Shown piece after piece: positions 8,538 through 17,082 of a stretch of 48,043 bases of DNA. Positions within the stretch are counted from its first letter, which is position 1. Each line of letters starts with the position of its first letter. The stretch is taken from positions 1-48,043 of the forward strand of contig NZ_MSJQ01000099.1 of assembly GCF_014596515.1 (NCBI RefSeq), given 5' to 3'. Made by a program: the position numbers and the translations under genes. This DNA comes from Streptomyces sp. CBMA156 (lineage in GTDB: Bacteria; Actinomycetota; Actinomycetes; Streptomycetales; Streptomycetaceae). The notes under the pieces were generated by a model, which ran no database searches, was not told the origin of the DNA, and worked only from the letters and a program-made list of their open reading frames with translations.

Positions 8538-9459
8538 CCGCGCCCCCTTCCGGTACGACTCCGGCCCGGTACTGGGTCGCGCCGCCGGTGAGGCCCAGGA
8601 AGGCGTCCTCCAGCGAGTCCGTACGGGTCGTCAGCTCTTCCAGTACGAGCCCGGCCCCGGCCGCGATCCGGCCCACCCGCTCCGCCTCGACGCCCTCGAC
8701 GAGCACGGCGCCGCGCTCCTCCTGACGCGCCGACAGGCCGGCTCGGGCCAGGGCGCCCAGCAGCCTGTCCGGCTCGACGGTGCGGACCGACACCCGGGGG
8801 CGGCAGTGCCGCGCGACGAACTCGTCCGTCCCGCTGTCGGCGAGCAGCCGGCCGCGCCCGATCACCACCAGGTGATCGGCCGTGACCGCCATCTCGGCCA
8901 TCAGGTGGCTGGACACCAGGACCGTCCGCCCCTCGGCTGCCAGGCCCCTCATCAGCGTGCGGATCCAGCGCACGCCCTGCGGGTCGAGGCCGTTGACCGG
9001 CTCGTCCAGCAGCAGCACCGGCGGATCGCCGAGGAGCGCGGCGGCGATGCCGAGCCGCTGCGCCATGCCGAGCGACAGGCCGCCGGCCCGACGGGTGGCG
9101 GCCGGCTCCAGGCCCACCGCGGCCAGCACCGCACGGACCCGGGCCCGGCCGATCCGGTTGGTGCGGGCGAGCCAGCACAGGTGGTGGTAGGCGGTGCGGC
9201 TCTTCTGCACCGCCCTGGCGTCCAACAGCGCGCCGACGTGCCGCAGTGGCTCGCGCAGTTCGTGGTAGGCCGCGCCGTCGTAGCGGACACGGCCCCGGTC
9301 GGGGCGTTCCAGTCCGAGCATCATGCGCAGAGTGGTGGACTTTCCGGCCCCGTTCGGGCCGAGGAACCCGGTCACCCGGCCGGGCCGGACGGTGAAGGTG
9401 AGCCCGTCGATCGCGACGGTGTCTCCGTAGCGTTTGGTCAGTTGCTGGATTTCGATCAC
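8527..9459 (-). CDS. ABC transporter ATP-binding protein (DrrA/NatA-like)
   Basis: This is the cytoplasmic ATPase of the exporter. It carries Walker A GPNGAGKST, the signature LSLGMAQRLGIAAALLG (a LSxGM variant), Walker B VLLLDEPVNGLD and the switch His in SSHLMAEM. The C-terminal ~80 residues form the usual DrrA-like extension. The start is taken as GTG 9459 (VIEIQQLTKRYGD), giving 310 aa; the longer frame adds 40 Gly/Pro-rich residues that do not look like this family. The gene is divergent from the sensor kinase 166 bp away, which may regulate it. Confidence 0.9.
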   Translation of the reverse strand: MIEIQQLTKRYGDTVAIDGLTFTVRPGRVTGFLGPNGAGKSTTLRMMLGLERPDRGRVRYDGAAYHELREPLRHVGALLDARAVQKSRTAYHHLCWLARTNRIGRARVRAVLAAVGLEPAATRRAGGLSLGMAQRLGIAAALLGDPPVLLLDEPVNGLDPQGVRWIRTLMRGLAAEGRTVLVSSHLMAEMAVTADHLVVIGRGRLLADSGTDEFVARHCRPRVSVRTVEPDRLLGALARAGLSARQEERGAVLVEGVEAERVGRIAAGAGLVLEELTTRTDSLEDAFLGLTGGATQYRAGVVPEGGADVR

Positions 9460-9625
9460 GGCAACAGGCTGCCTCGATGCACCGCTTCCGCACATCGGCC
9501 CCGGATCCGAACTACCGCCTCCACCTGCCGGTGGAGGCGTCGCGGCCCAACGGCACCGTCTCCTACCGCAGTCGGTCATTCCGGCGGCCGAGGTGCCGAC
9601 GTGGCCGAACGGCTACGGTGTGCGC

Positions 9626-10930
9626 ATGGTCCGACTCCCGCCGGCCTGGCCGCCATCACCGCAGACACCCGCGCCCCCGGCTTCACACCCCGAGGGCGCG
9701 GTCCGACCGCTGCGCCGGATCGAGTCGGCCACGGTGGACGGCCTGGTCGCCGTGGTGCTGGCCACGCTCTTCGCGGCGTTGCCCAGCCCCGCGTGGAGCG
9801 CCCACGGCGGGTGGCCGACCCGGCTCTGCCTCGCGGTCGCGATGGGGCTGCCACTGGCCCTGCGCCGGGCCCACCCGAGCGGGGTCTGCGCGGTGGTCAC
9901 GGCATCCTCGGTGACGGCGGCGGTGACGGGCGCGGTCCGGGAGCCCTTCCTCGCGGTGGCCTTCGCGCTCTACCAGGTGGCCGTCACCACCCCGGCCCGG
10001 CGGGTGCCCACCCCGGTGATCGGCGCCGCGAGCGCCACCGTGCTGGTGCTGCTCCTGGTCTCGGGCTCGCCGGGCGGCGGCGACCAGGCCGTGGTGCTCC
10101 GCCTGACGGGCCTGGCACTGGCCGGGGCGGCCTGGGTGCTCGGTCGGGCGGTTCGCGAGCGGCGCGAGCAGGCGGCCCGCTCGGCCCGACGCGTCGCCGT
10201 GGAGGCCGTCTCCGAGGAACGGCTGCGGATCGCGAGGGAGTTGCACGACATCGTGGCGCACCACGTGGGCGTGATCGCGGTGAAGGCCGGCGTCGCCAAC
10301 CACCTGCTGGCCACCCGTCCGGAGGCGGCGGGCGAGGCCCTGCGGGTGATCGAGACCGCCAGCCGCTCCGCCCTGACCGAGATGCGGCAGATGCTCAGCG
10401 TGCTGCGGGCCGGCGTGCCCGATTCGGAGGCGGACGCCGTCGGCGGACTCCGGCCCGCGCCCGGGTTCGCGGCGCTGCCCGGGCTGCTGGCTGGCGCCGA
10501 GGCGGCCGGGCTCACCGCCGAACTGCACATCGAGGGCGCCGCCGACGTCCCCCAGGGCGTGCAGGGTTCCGCCTACCGGGTGGTCCAGGAGGCCTTGACC
10601 AACGTCCTCAAACACGCCGGCCCCACGCGGTGCCGGGTCGAACTGGTCGCCGACGGCCGGGAGCTGCGCATCGGCGTGACGAACGAGGCTGCCGCCCCCG
10701 GCCGCGGCACCCGCCGCCCGGGCCCGGGCGGACAGCCGCCCTGGCACGGCCCCGGGCATTCCGACACCCCCGGCCACGGAAGCGGCCACGGCCTGATCGG
10801 GATGCGGGAGCGGGTCGAGCTGTTCGGCGGACGGTTCCAGGCGGGCCCACTGGCCCACGGCGGCTTCGCAGTTCGCGCCGATCTCCCCTACCGGACCACC
10901 GAAGCGGAAACCGCAGGTGCTGAGCCCTGA
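9626..10930 (+). CDS. sensor histidine kinase (NarL/DesK type)
   Basis: This is a membrane-bound kinase that would phosphorylate the response regulator encoded 46 bp downstream. Four to five hydrophobic helices lie within residues 35-170. A HisKA_3 dimerisation domain carries the phospho-acceptor His207 (RELHDIVAHHVGV), followed by an HATPase with N-box (EALTNVLKHAG) and GHGLIGMRERV. A His/Gly/Pro-rich loop (near residue 365-385) interrupts the ATPase domain. No ribosome site precedes ATG 9626, and TACGGT ends 6 nt before it, so a leaderless message is possible. It is divergent from an ABC exporter, whose expression it may control. Confidence 0.9.
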   Translation: MVRLPPAWPPSPQTPAPPASHPEGAVRPLRRIESATVDGLVAVVLATLFAALPSPAWSAHGGWPTRLCLAVAMGLPLALRRAHPSGVCAVVTASSVTAAVTGAVREPFLAVAFALYQVAVTTPARRVPTPVIGAASATVLVLLLVSGSPGGGDQAVVLRLTGLALAGAAWVLGRAVRERREQAARSARRVAVEAVSEERLRIARELHDIVAHHVGVIAVKAGVANHLLATRPEAAGEALRVIETASRSALTEMRQMLSVLRAGVPDSEADAVGGLRPAPGFAALPGLLAGAEAAGLTAELHIEGAADVPQGVQGSAYRVVQEALTNVLKHAGPTRCRVELVADGRELRIGVTNEAAAPGRGTRRPGPGGQPPWHGPGHSDTPGHGSGHGLIGMRERVELFGGRFQAGPLAHGGFAVRADLPYRTTEAETAGAEP

Positions 10931-10976
10931 TCGGCGACAGGATCGAAGCGGGAAGAACGAACGTATGGAGGATGCC

Positions 10977-11651
10977 GTGACCGAGCCCGTCCGTGTCCTG
11001 GTCGTGGACGACCAGGCGCTACTGCGCGGCAGCTTCCGCATGCTGATCGACGCCGAACCCGGCCTGACGGTGGTCGGCGAGGCCGCCGACGGCGCCGCCG
11101 CGGTCGAACTCGCCGCAGAACAACGGCCCGACGTGGTGCTGATGGACGTGCGGATGCCCGGCATGGACGGCATCGAGGCCACCCGGGCGATCTGCGAACA
11201 CAGCCCGGACGTACGGGTCCTGATGCTCACCATGTTCGACCTGGACGCGCATGTCTTCGCGGCACTGCGGGCAGGAGCCGCCGGATTCCTGCTCAAGGAC
11301 ATCCCGCCCGTCGAACTGCTGCGCGCGATCCAGGTGGTGGCCACCGGGGAGAGCCTCCTCTCCCCGAGCGTCACTCGGCGGCTGATCGCGGAGTTCTGTC
11401 GCCACCCCGCCACCGACCCGCCCGGCCCGCCCCCCGCTCTGGACGGCCTGACCGGCCGGGAGCGGCAGGTCCTCGAACTGGTCGGCGCCGGCCGGTCCAA
11501 CGCGGAGATCGCACGGGAGCTCTACGTCTCCATGGCCACGGTGAAGACCCACCTCGGCCATCTCCTGGACAAGCTCGACGCCCGCGACCGGGTCCAGCTG
11601 GTGATCATCGGCTACGAGAGCGGACTGCTCACCCCACGCCAACGGGCCTGA
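10977..11651 (+). CDS. NarL-family response regulator
   Basis: This is the cognate partner of the preceding kinase. The receiver domain shows the acidic pair VVDDQ, the phospho-acceptor Asp57 (VLMDVRMPGMDG) and the conserved Lys in LLKD. The C-terminal LuxR HTH reads LTGRERQVLELVGAGRSNAE followed by IARELYVSMATVKTHL. At 224 aa it is full length. GGAGG at 10967-10971, 5 nt before GTG 10977, decides the start. An in-frame ATG at 10965 overlaps that ribosome site and is rejected. The gene ends at a strong bidirectional hairpin before the convergent lipase. Confidence 0.92.
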   Translation: MTEPVRVLVVDDQALLRGSFRMLIDAEPGLTVVGEAADGAAAVELAAEQRPDVVLMDVRMPGMDGIEATRAICEHSPDVRVLMLTMFDLDAHVFAALRAGAAGFLLKDIPPVELLRAIQVVATGESLLSPSVTRRLIAEFCRHPATDPPGPPPALDGLTGRERQVLELVGAGRSNAEIARELYVSMATVKTHLGHLLDKLDARDRVQLVIIGYESGLLTPRQRA

Positions 11652-11652
11652 C

Positions 11653-11713
11653 CGCTCCGGCCCGGGTCCGGGTGCGCCCGGCGGGACCGAACGCACCCGG
11701 ACCTCGGAGCGGC
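11653..11713. terminator. long bidirectional hairpin terminator
   Basis: GGTCCGGGTGCG (11666-11677) is perfectly complementary to CGCACCCGGACC (11693-11704). An outer pair, CCGCTCCG (11653-11660) and CGGAGCGG (11706-11713), extends the stem. It lies between two convergent stops. No T-tract follows, as is usual for terminators in these genomes. Confidence 0.8.
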
Positions 11714-11718
11714 ACGGA

Positions 11719-12540
11719 TCAGGCCAGGGCCTTCTCCAGCGCGGCGAGGTAGCTCCGCATCAGGTGGTCGCGGATGCCCTCGCCGTCCGGGGAGAAGGCC
11801 GCGGTGCCCAGCCCCTTGGCCCGGTCGGTCAGCGCGGAGACCAGCCCGGCCTTCTCCTTGACGCGGCCCGCGGAGTCGATGTGGCGCAGCGTCTCGACAT
11901 GCGTGAAGACGGGCTCCGGAGGCAGCTCGGGGACGATGTCGTTGCCGTGGACGAACCGGAAGGTGCGCCCCTGGAGGCCCTTGTTGTACGCGGCGGCGAG
12001 CAGCCGGTCGCAGGTCCGCGGCTGGCCGAAGGTGTAGACGCCGTCGGCCGCCAGCCGGGGGTCCTCCAGGTCGAGCCGGGCGGCGACGAGCATGGCGAGG
12101 GCGCCACCGAGGCTGTGCCCGGTGAACCACACGGTCTGGTCGTCGGTCCGCAGGTCGGAGACGGCCTTGGCGACGTCGGGGAAGATGGAGTCCAGGGCCT
12201 CGGCGAAGCCGTAGTGGACGTAGCCCGTCCGGGCGGGTCCGGGCCAGGGCGGGGTGGTTCCGTCGGTGAGCCAGTCGCGGATCTGCGCGGGCTCGGTGCC
12301 GCGGAACGCGGTGATGATCATGTTATCGCCGCCCATGGTGTAGGCCTGGGTGTCCTGGAGCGGGAACGGCGGCGTGAAGCTCGTCCGGTGGTGGCGCACC
12401 GCGTCGAACCCCCAGGCCTGGGCCTGCTCCTCGATGGTGGCCTCGTCCTTGTAGGCCAGGTCGGAGGCCTTGGCCAGCCAGTAGGCGTGCGGGAGGCTGT
12501 AGCCGGTGGCGTGCTGGTCGAAGGCGGTGGGTACGGCCAC
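11719..12540 (-). CDS. class 3 (fungal-type) lipase family protein
   Basis: This is a probable lipase/esterase. The nucleophile elbow GHSLGG puts Ser at residue 143. FRGTE near residues 79-83 is the lid/oxyanion region of class 3 lipases, FGQPR follows the elbow by about 30 residues, and HGNDIVPELPP supplies the acid. At 273 aa it is compact. There is no signal peptide, so an intracellular location is likely. Start GTG 12540 is supported by AGGAG 9 nt upstream; the longer frame reads through a Gly/Arg-rich region without family similarity. It is convergent with the response regulator. Confidence 0.87.
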   Translation of the reverse strand: MAVPTAFDQHATGYSLPHAYWLAKASDLAYKDEATIEEQAQAWGFDAVRHHRTSFTPPFPLQDTQAYTMGGDNMIITAFRGTEPAQIRDWLTDGTTPPWPGPARTGYVHYGFAEALDSIFPDVAKAVSDLRTDDQTVWFTGHSLGGALAMLVAARLDLEDPRLAADGVYTFGQPRTCDRLLAAAYNKGLQGRTFRFVHGNDIVPELPPEPVFTHVETLRHIDSAGRVKEKAGLVSALTDRAKGLGTAAFSPDGEGIRDHLMRSYLAALEKALA

Positions 12541-13544
12541 GGAAAGACGCTCCTGTCGGTTCGACGATCGGGACGGCTGGTCGACTCCAGGGCCCGGCCG
12601 GGCGCCCCCTCCGAAGAGGGCGCACCGTGACACTCTGGTGACCAAGGGTGACGCTACCGCCCGCGCAGTTCGCGAGCGGCCAGGCCACGCCACTCACCCC
12701 GGCCGCACCGGATCGGGCCCTCCACCCCCGGGCGCCGGGCTGTCGCGATGCGGTACGCGCTGGGAGCGGGCCAAGTCCGCTCCGCCAGGTACCGACGCGG
12801 GGAGTCCATGGCGGTGGGACCGCTCAACTGGGCGCCCCGCTCCACCGGCAACTCCGCGGCCTCCAACAGTTCCTGCGCCCGGATCACCCCGTGAGTGCAC
12901 CAGCCACCGAAGCGGACTGAACCCGGCCTCCCCGGGGAACCCGCACGCCAGAGTACGGGCGGCGGTCGCCGCGTGGGCGGCCAGACCTGCACGGCGGTGC
13001 GGTTCGTAATGAACTGCGCCCGGCCACCGTCCGGCGGCGGTCAGCACCCCGCCACCCTCCACGGACAACACATCCGGCCGCGACCAGGTAACAGGGAACC
13101 GAGCGGAAATCTCCACGGCGGCAGTCCAGCAGGCGGGGCGGCGCCACACCCGTCGAGCAGCCCCACCCCGGGCCCGGACGAAAACGCCGGCGCAGATCGA
13201 GGCCATCCGCCTTCCGGCGCCGCGGGCCCGGCGCTGCCCGACGAGGACCTCCGGCTTGACCTCGTCGTCAGCGGCTCCAACCCGACCGGGACGGGGACCT
13301 ACTGACTGCTGCTGGTGGCGATCAGGCCCGACCACGCAGTACGGAATCGCAGGCCGACCGGGTCCGGGTGCCAAAGTCCGCACCTCGAACCACCTCGGCG
13401 CCCACACCCTCTACAGCCGCCCCAACCACCTCGACTCATCGGCCACTTCAGCCACCGCACCTTGACCCCGACACCACTCCCGCCCGCCCGCCCGCCCGCC
13501 GCGAGGTGGCTACCGCAGCGGCCGTGTGACACCACCGGCAAAAT
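12541..13544. other. 1-kb gap without a convincing gene
   Basis: Open frames on both strands here lack ribosome sites, family motifs and consistent codon bias. The right end holds a CCCG-rich simple tract near 13485-13500. Base composition drops towards A/T from about 13540, where the array A1 leader begins. Decayed coding DNA is possible, but nothing is recognisable. Confidence 0.55.
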
Positions 13545-13741
13545 TTGACGCCTCGACAGTCCTCTGACTGCCCCACGCAGCGAAGCAGTGGTCATCGCCA
13601 AACCAACCGTGACACGATGTGCCAACGATCCTTGGCATCTCAACAGCTCACCCAGCAGGCAACCCTGAGCCCGCTCCGATTCAACCATCGAGCAATGGTC
13701 AAGAATTGGCAAAGCCCCTGCTGCGCCACAGGTCACGAAGT
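13545..13741 (+). promoter_or_regulatory. leader of CRISPR array A1
   Basis: This is an AT-richer segment directly upstream of the first A1 repeat. It holds two TTGACA-like boxes, TTGACG at 13545 and TTGGCATCTC at 13632, both resembling the TTGACATCTC box of the A2-A4 leaders. The end (ATTGGCAAAGCCCC, then CAGGTCACGAAGT at 13729-13741) is nearly identical to the A2 leader. This conserved junction is where Cas1-Cas2 would insert new spacers. Confidence 0.75.
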
Positions 13742-14885
13742 GTCCTCCCTGCACCCGCGGGGGTCAGCCGCGTGGTACGGCGTCGGCGGCCTGGCCGGCT
13801 ACGTCCTCCCTGCACCCGCGGGGGTCAGCCGGGCCGGCCGTGGGTGCGGACCAGCTCGCGGACGTCCTCCCTGCACCCGCGGGGGTCAGCCGACGACGGC
13901 GCCCCCACCCCTTCCTCTTCAAGGGTCCTCCCTGCACCCGCGGGGGTCAGCCGAGCACCAGCGGTACGAGCAGCACTACGAGTGGGTCCTCCCTGCACCC
14001 GCGGGGGTCAGCCGACCTCCAGGAGTCCCTTACTCCCATTCTTCCGGTCCTCCCTGCACCCGCGGGGGTCAGCCGCTGGGAGGTGAGGTGACCCTGCGGG
14101 TCGTAGTGTCCTCCCTGCACCCGCGGGGGTCAGCCGTGGCGGATCTCGTCCCAGCCTTCGCGGGGGAGGTCCTCCCTGCACCCGCGGGGGTCAGCCGTCC
14201 ATGGCAGGGCTCCCCTTCCGAGAGCGTGCGTCCTCCCTGCACCCGCGGGGGTCAGCCGAACTATGCCGGGTATTGCCGTGACATGGTCAGGTCCTCCCTG
14301 CACCCGCGGGGGTCAGCCGATCACGTCGAGGCCGGCGCCGCGGTCGGACACGTCCTCCCTGCACCCGCGGGGGTCAGCCGCTCGGGCGGCTGCTCCGGCA
14401 CGGAGTCTGCTCGTCCTCCCTGCACCCGCGGGGGTCAGCCGTCCTGTCGCAGGGAGGGTCTGGCGGTCGTCGCGTCCTCCCTGCACCCGCGGGGGTCAGC
14501 CGAGAGCGCGCCTCCCCCAGCGGTTCCCACAGAGGTCCTCTCCGCACCCGCGGGGGTCAGCCGTTCGAGGGCTCCCGGCCGATGCCGGAGATCGTGTCCT
14601 CCCCGCACCCGCGGGGGTCAGCCGCTTCCGATGGTGCGCACGCGGCGCTCCCGGCGGCCCTCCCCGCACCGGCGGGGGTCAGCCGCCCCGTCCTGCCAAC
14701 CCGGGACGATGCTTCTCCCTTCCGCCCCCGAAGTCAGCCGACCCTCAACAGCGGCGGCACCACCGGTCTGGCGCCTGAGCGTCGTCGACACGACATCCTC
14801 CCTGCCACGAGCAGGGGTCAGCCGCGGATACGCCGTAGGAAATAGAGGGCGAAGAGGAACTCCCCGCACCCGCGGGGGTCAGCCG
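13742..14885 (+). CRISPR. CRISPR array A1, type I-E, 19 repeats / 18 spacers
   Basis: Repeats are 29 nt at a strict 61-bp period from 13742 to 14657 (16 copies, 32-nt spacers), followed by three degenerate copies ending at 14740, 14824 and 14885. Each repeat forms a short hairpin (CCCYGC-ACCC-GCGGGG) and ends in the 8-nt handle GTCAGCCG. The first 13 copies carry T at the fourth stem base (CCCTGC), which still pairs as U-G; the distal copies carry C. The leader is on the left, so the newest spacers are at the left and the decayed old end faces cas2e. No spacer was seen to match elsewhere in the window. Confidence 0.98.
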
Positions 14886-14938
14886 GGTTCGGCCTGCCGC
14901 CGTGTCAGGCGGCGCAGTTCCCTGTGTCAACGGAGCCG

Positions 14939-14969
14939 GCTGAGCGCGACGTCATCCGCCGCGCTCAGC
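14939..14969. terminator. hairpin between array A1 and cas2e
   Basis: GCTGAGCGCG (14939-14948) and CGCGCTCAGC (14960-14969) form a perfect 10-bp stem with an 11-nt loop. A second small stem (GCCGCC/GGCGGC, 14896-14913) precedes it. The position suits termination of both the array transcript and the convergent cas operon. Confidence 0.7.
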
Positions 14970-15042
14970 TTGATGTCCCCTGCGGGAACGCCGCAACCGG
15001 GTCTCACGCACGTCCACGTGGGGACGGCTGGTCCCCGCGCGC

Positions 15043-15366
15043 CTACGGCCCCGCCGCCTCCTGGTCGTCGGCCGCGGGCTGCGCCCCGGTCATCGCGACG
15101 AGCGTCAGCCCGTCGAAGTCGACCGGCTTCCGTCGCTGTTCACCCGCCGTACGCAGTTCGAAGCCCTGTTCGTTGGCCGCCGTGTGGACCAGAACCGCCA
15201 CCCCTGTGCCGACGCAGCCGCTGACGGCCTGCCAGAGTTCTTCGCGGACTTTGGCGGAGATGGTGCCGACGTACAGCTGCGGGGTGACTTCGATGAGCCA
15301 GCGGGTCAGCGCTCCGCGCACGTGGTCGGGGACCGCGGTCGCGGACAGCACGGTCATGGCTGCCAT
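15043..15366 (-). CDS. cas2: CRISPR-associated endonuclease Cas2e
   Basis: Cas2e forms the dimer core of the Cas1-Cas2 integrase that captures and inserts spacers. The 107-aa sequence (MTVLSATAVPDHVRGALTRW, VGTISAKVREELW, GTGVAVLVHTAANEQGFELRT) is typical of the E-type Cas2 fold, which differs from other Cas2 proteins. Start ATG 15366 has GGGAG five nt upstream; a second in-frame ATG follows at 15357. It is the last gene of the cas operon, 76 bp after cas1, a wider gap than the overlapping junctions upstream. Confidence 0.93.
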   Translation of the reverse strand: MAAMTVLSATAVPDHVRGALTRWLIEVTPQLYVGTISAKVREELWQAVSGCVGTGVAVLVHTAANEQGFELRTAGEQRRKPVDFDGLTLVAMTGAQPAADDQEAAGP

Positions 15367-15442
15367 CGGCGCTCCCTGACGGGCCGAGTACGGGCAGGGG
15401 CAAGGGAAGGGACATGGGAAGGAGCGGACAGGCAGCGGACCA

Positions 15443-16429
15443 TCAGAGCAGCTCCTCCCCCGCGTAGTTGACCCCGCCCGGGATGGGGCCGGAGACCGGG
15501 TCCCACAGGTCGACGAGCTGTTCCTCCGGGTCCGGGAGGGTGATGTCCTGGTCCGGGGCGAGCAGGCGCTGGATGTCGGTGACGATGCGCGGCAGCAGGC
15601 GGAACAGTCGCAGTCCGTCGCGGAAGCCGCGTCTGGCCTCGGCCTCCGGCTGTGGGGAGGCGTGCAGGGAGAAGGCGAGCGGGATGGTGAGTTCGGCCTT
15701 GTAGAGGTCGGCGACGTCGTAGACGAACGCCTGCTGGTTGCCGCTGTGGACGAAGCCGAGGGCCGGCGAGCAGCCGAGGGCGAGGACGGCCGCGTGGACG
15801 ATGCCGTAGAGGCAGGTGTTGGCGGACGACAGCGCGAGGTTGACCGGGTCCTGCTGCTCCCAGGAGTTCGGGTCGTAGTTGCGGCGGAACCGGCCGATGC
15901 GGTGCTGCTGGGCGAGCAGGCGGTAGTGGGCCTTGACCCGTTGCCCTTCCAGGCCGCGCAGTTGCGCGAGGCCGCTGCCCGCCGGCACGGTGCCACGGCC
16001 GAAGCGCTGCTCGTACATGGCGGTGGCGACGGCCAGCCGGACGGTGTCGTCCGCCCAGGCCCGGGCCTGGCGTTCGAGCCAGGTGGTGCTGAGGGATTCG
16101 GGGAGGGTGGCGGCGTAGCAGCGGACGCCGCCGGCTCCGGCGATGACGACGGTGGTGCCGTGCCGGGCGAGGGTGGACAGGGCCCTGGCGGTGATGGAGG
16201 TGCCGGGACCGAGGAGGACGCAGCTGAGGGCGGCGGTGGGGAGGTAGACGGTTTCGGTGCCGCGGTGGGGGCTGGTGACTTCGGCGCAGACGCCGGTGTC
16301 GTCCTGGACGATGCGGACGATGTCGAGGTAGAGGAAGGACAGGGAGTCCGCGACCCGGGGCAGCATGGCGACGGTGGGTGCGGCCAGTTTGCGCCGGGCG
16401 GCCCCGGGGTCGGGGCGGCGGCCGGTCAC
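15443..16429 (-). CDS. cas1: CRISPR-associated integrase Cas1e
   Basis: Cas1e is the catalytic subunit of spacer integration. The metal ligands known for Escherichia coli Cas1 (E141, H208, D218, D221) are all present: E161 (QLRGLEGQR), H228 (GFVHSG), D238 and D241 (FVYDVAD). At 328 aa it is of usual length. The start is GTG 16429, whose last bases overlap the cas6e stop (GTGA); the open frame extends further upstream, but that part is a shadow of cas6e. The C-terminal tail after about residue 270 is longer than in E. coli and acidic/Pro-rich, as in other actinobacteria. Confidence 0.96.
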   Translation of the reverse strand: MTGRRPDPGAARRKLAAPTVAMLPRVADSLSFLYLDIVRIVQDDTGVCAEVTSPHRGTETVYLPTAALSCVLLGPGTSITARALSTLARHGTTVVIAGAGGVRCYAATLPESLSTTWLERQARAWADDTVRLAVATAMYEQRFGRGTVPAGSGLAQLRGLEGQRVKAHYRLLAQQHRIGRFRRNYDPNSWEQQDPVNLALSSANTCLYGIVHAAVLALGCSPALGFVHSGNQQAFVYDVADLYKAELTIPLAFSLHASPQPEAEARRGFRDGLRLFRLLPRIVTDIQRLLAPDQDITLPDPEEQLVDLWDPVSGPIPGGVNYAGEELL

Positions 16430-17082
16430 TCCGGCCCCTGGTGCGGGGCGATGCTGAGGAGGCCGCAGCCGTAGGCCTTGCCCTTGCCGATCCCGTCGGT
16501 GAGCCGGGCGCGCAGGCGGTCGGCGTCGGTGATGACGGCGGTCCCCTCGAACAGGACGCGGTCGTGCCTGACGGGCCGTTGGTCGCTGCGCCGGTTTCCC
16601 TTGGCGGCTTCCAGGGGGCTGGAGTGGAGCGTGCCGAGGTTCAGGCCCGAGGCTTCGGCCTGGCGGGCCCACCAGTCGTCGGCCGCCGTGCCCTGGAGCG
16701 GGACGACGGCCTTGAGCCGGTAGAGCTCGCGGGTGGCCCGGCTGGGCCTGCGGATGGGGTTGGCGGCGATGCGGTAGCGGACGTGCAGGCCGGGCCGGAG
16801 GGCGTCGAGGAGCGGGGTGAGCGGCTTGCTCACGGCCTGTCCGTAGCCTACGGGGAGGCGGTCGAGTTCCGGCTGCTGCCCGCTCTGCAGGAGGATCCGG
16901 TCGCCGGCGGCGGTGGCTTCGGTGCGGAAGAGGACGCCGAGGCGGCGGCGCGGCTCGTCGTCGGCGACGTGGTCGGGGAAGAGCGACATCATGCGGTGGT
17001 GCAGGTCGACGGCGCCGGCGGAGTCGCGACGGGCGTCGCGGCTGCGCGGGTCCGGGGTGATGCGGGTCAGCCACAGGGTCAT
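16426..17082 (-). CDS. cas6e: Cas6e crRNA-processing endoribonuclease
   Basis: Cas6e cuts the precursor at the base of each repeat hairpin and remains bound to the crRNA 3' hairpin as a Cascade subunit. The family pattern DLHHRMMSLFP places the catalytic His at residue 28, aligned with H20 of E. coli CasE. The Gly-rich RNA-binding loop reads GIGKGKAYGCGLLSIAP near the C terminus. At 218 aa it is full length. The ATG overlaps the cas5e stop and its own stop overlaps the cas1 start. Confidence 0.95.
   Translation of the reverse strand: MTLWLTRITPDPRSRDARRDSAGAVDLHHRMMSLFPDHVADDEPRRRLGVLFRTEATAAGDRILLQSGQQPELDRLPVGYGQAVSKPLTPLLDALRPGLHVRYRIAANPIRRPSRATRELYRLKAVVPLQGTAADDWWARQAEASGLNLGTLHSSPLEAAKGNRRSDQRPVRHDRVLFEGTAVITDADRLRARLTDGIGKGKAYGCGLLSIAPHQGPE

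Noticed and set aside
12895..13305. 136-aa frame ending LDLVVSGSNPTGTGTY, briefly considered as a peptide precursor
   Set aside because: No ribosome site before any start, no leader/core pattern, and Pro/Gly/Arg-rich composition over most of its length.
13545..15224. Long open frames through array A1 (and similar ones through A2-A4)
   Set aside because: They are translations of the repeat (recurring SLHPRGSA / PAPAGVSR / PPCTRGGQP) and exist only because the repeat lacks stops in those frames.
15443..16429. Apparent loss of a catalytic Glu in Cas1 (LYGIVHAAV where E. coli has LYGVTEAAI)
   Set aside because: That Glu is not the metal ligand. The E141 equivalent is E161 in QLRGLEGQR, and H228, D238 and D241 are present.
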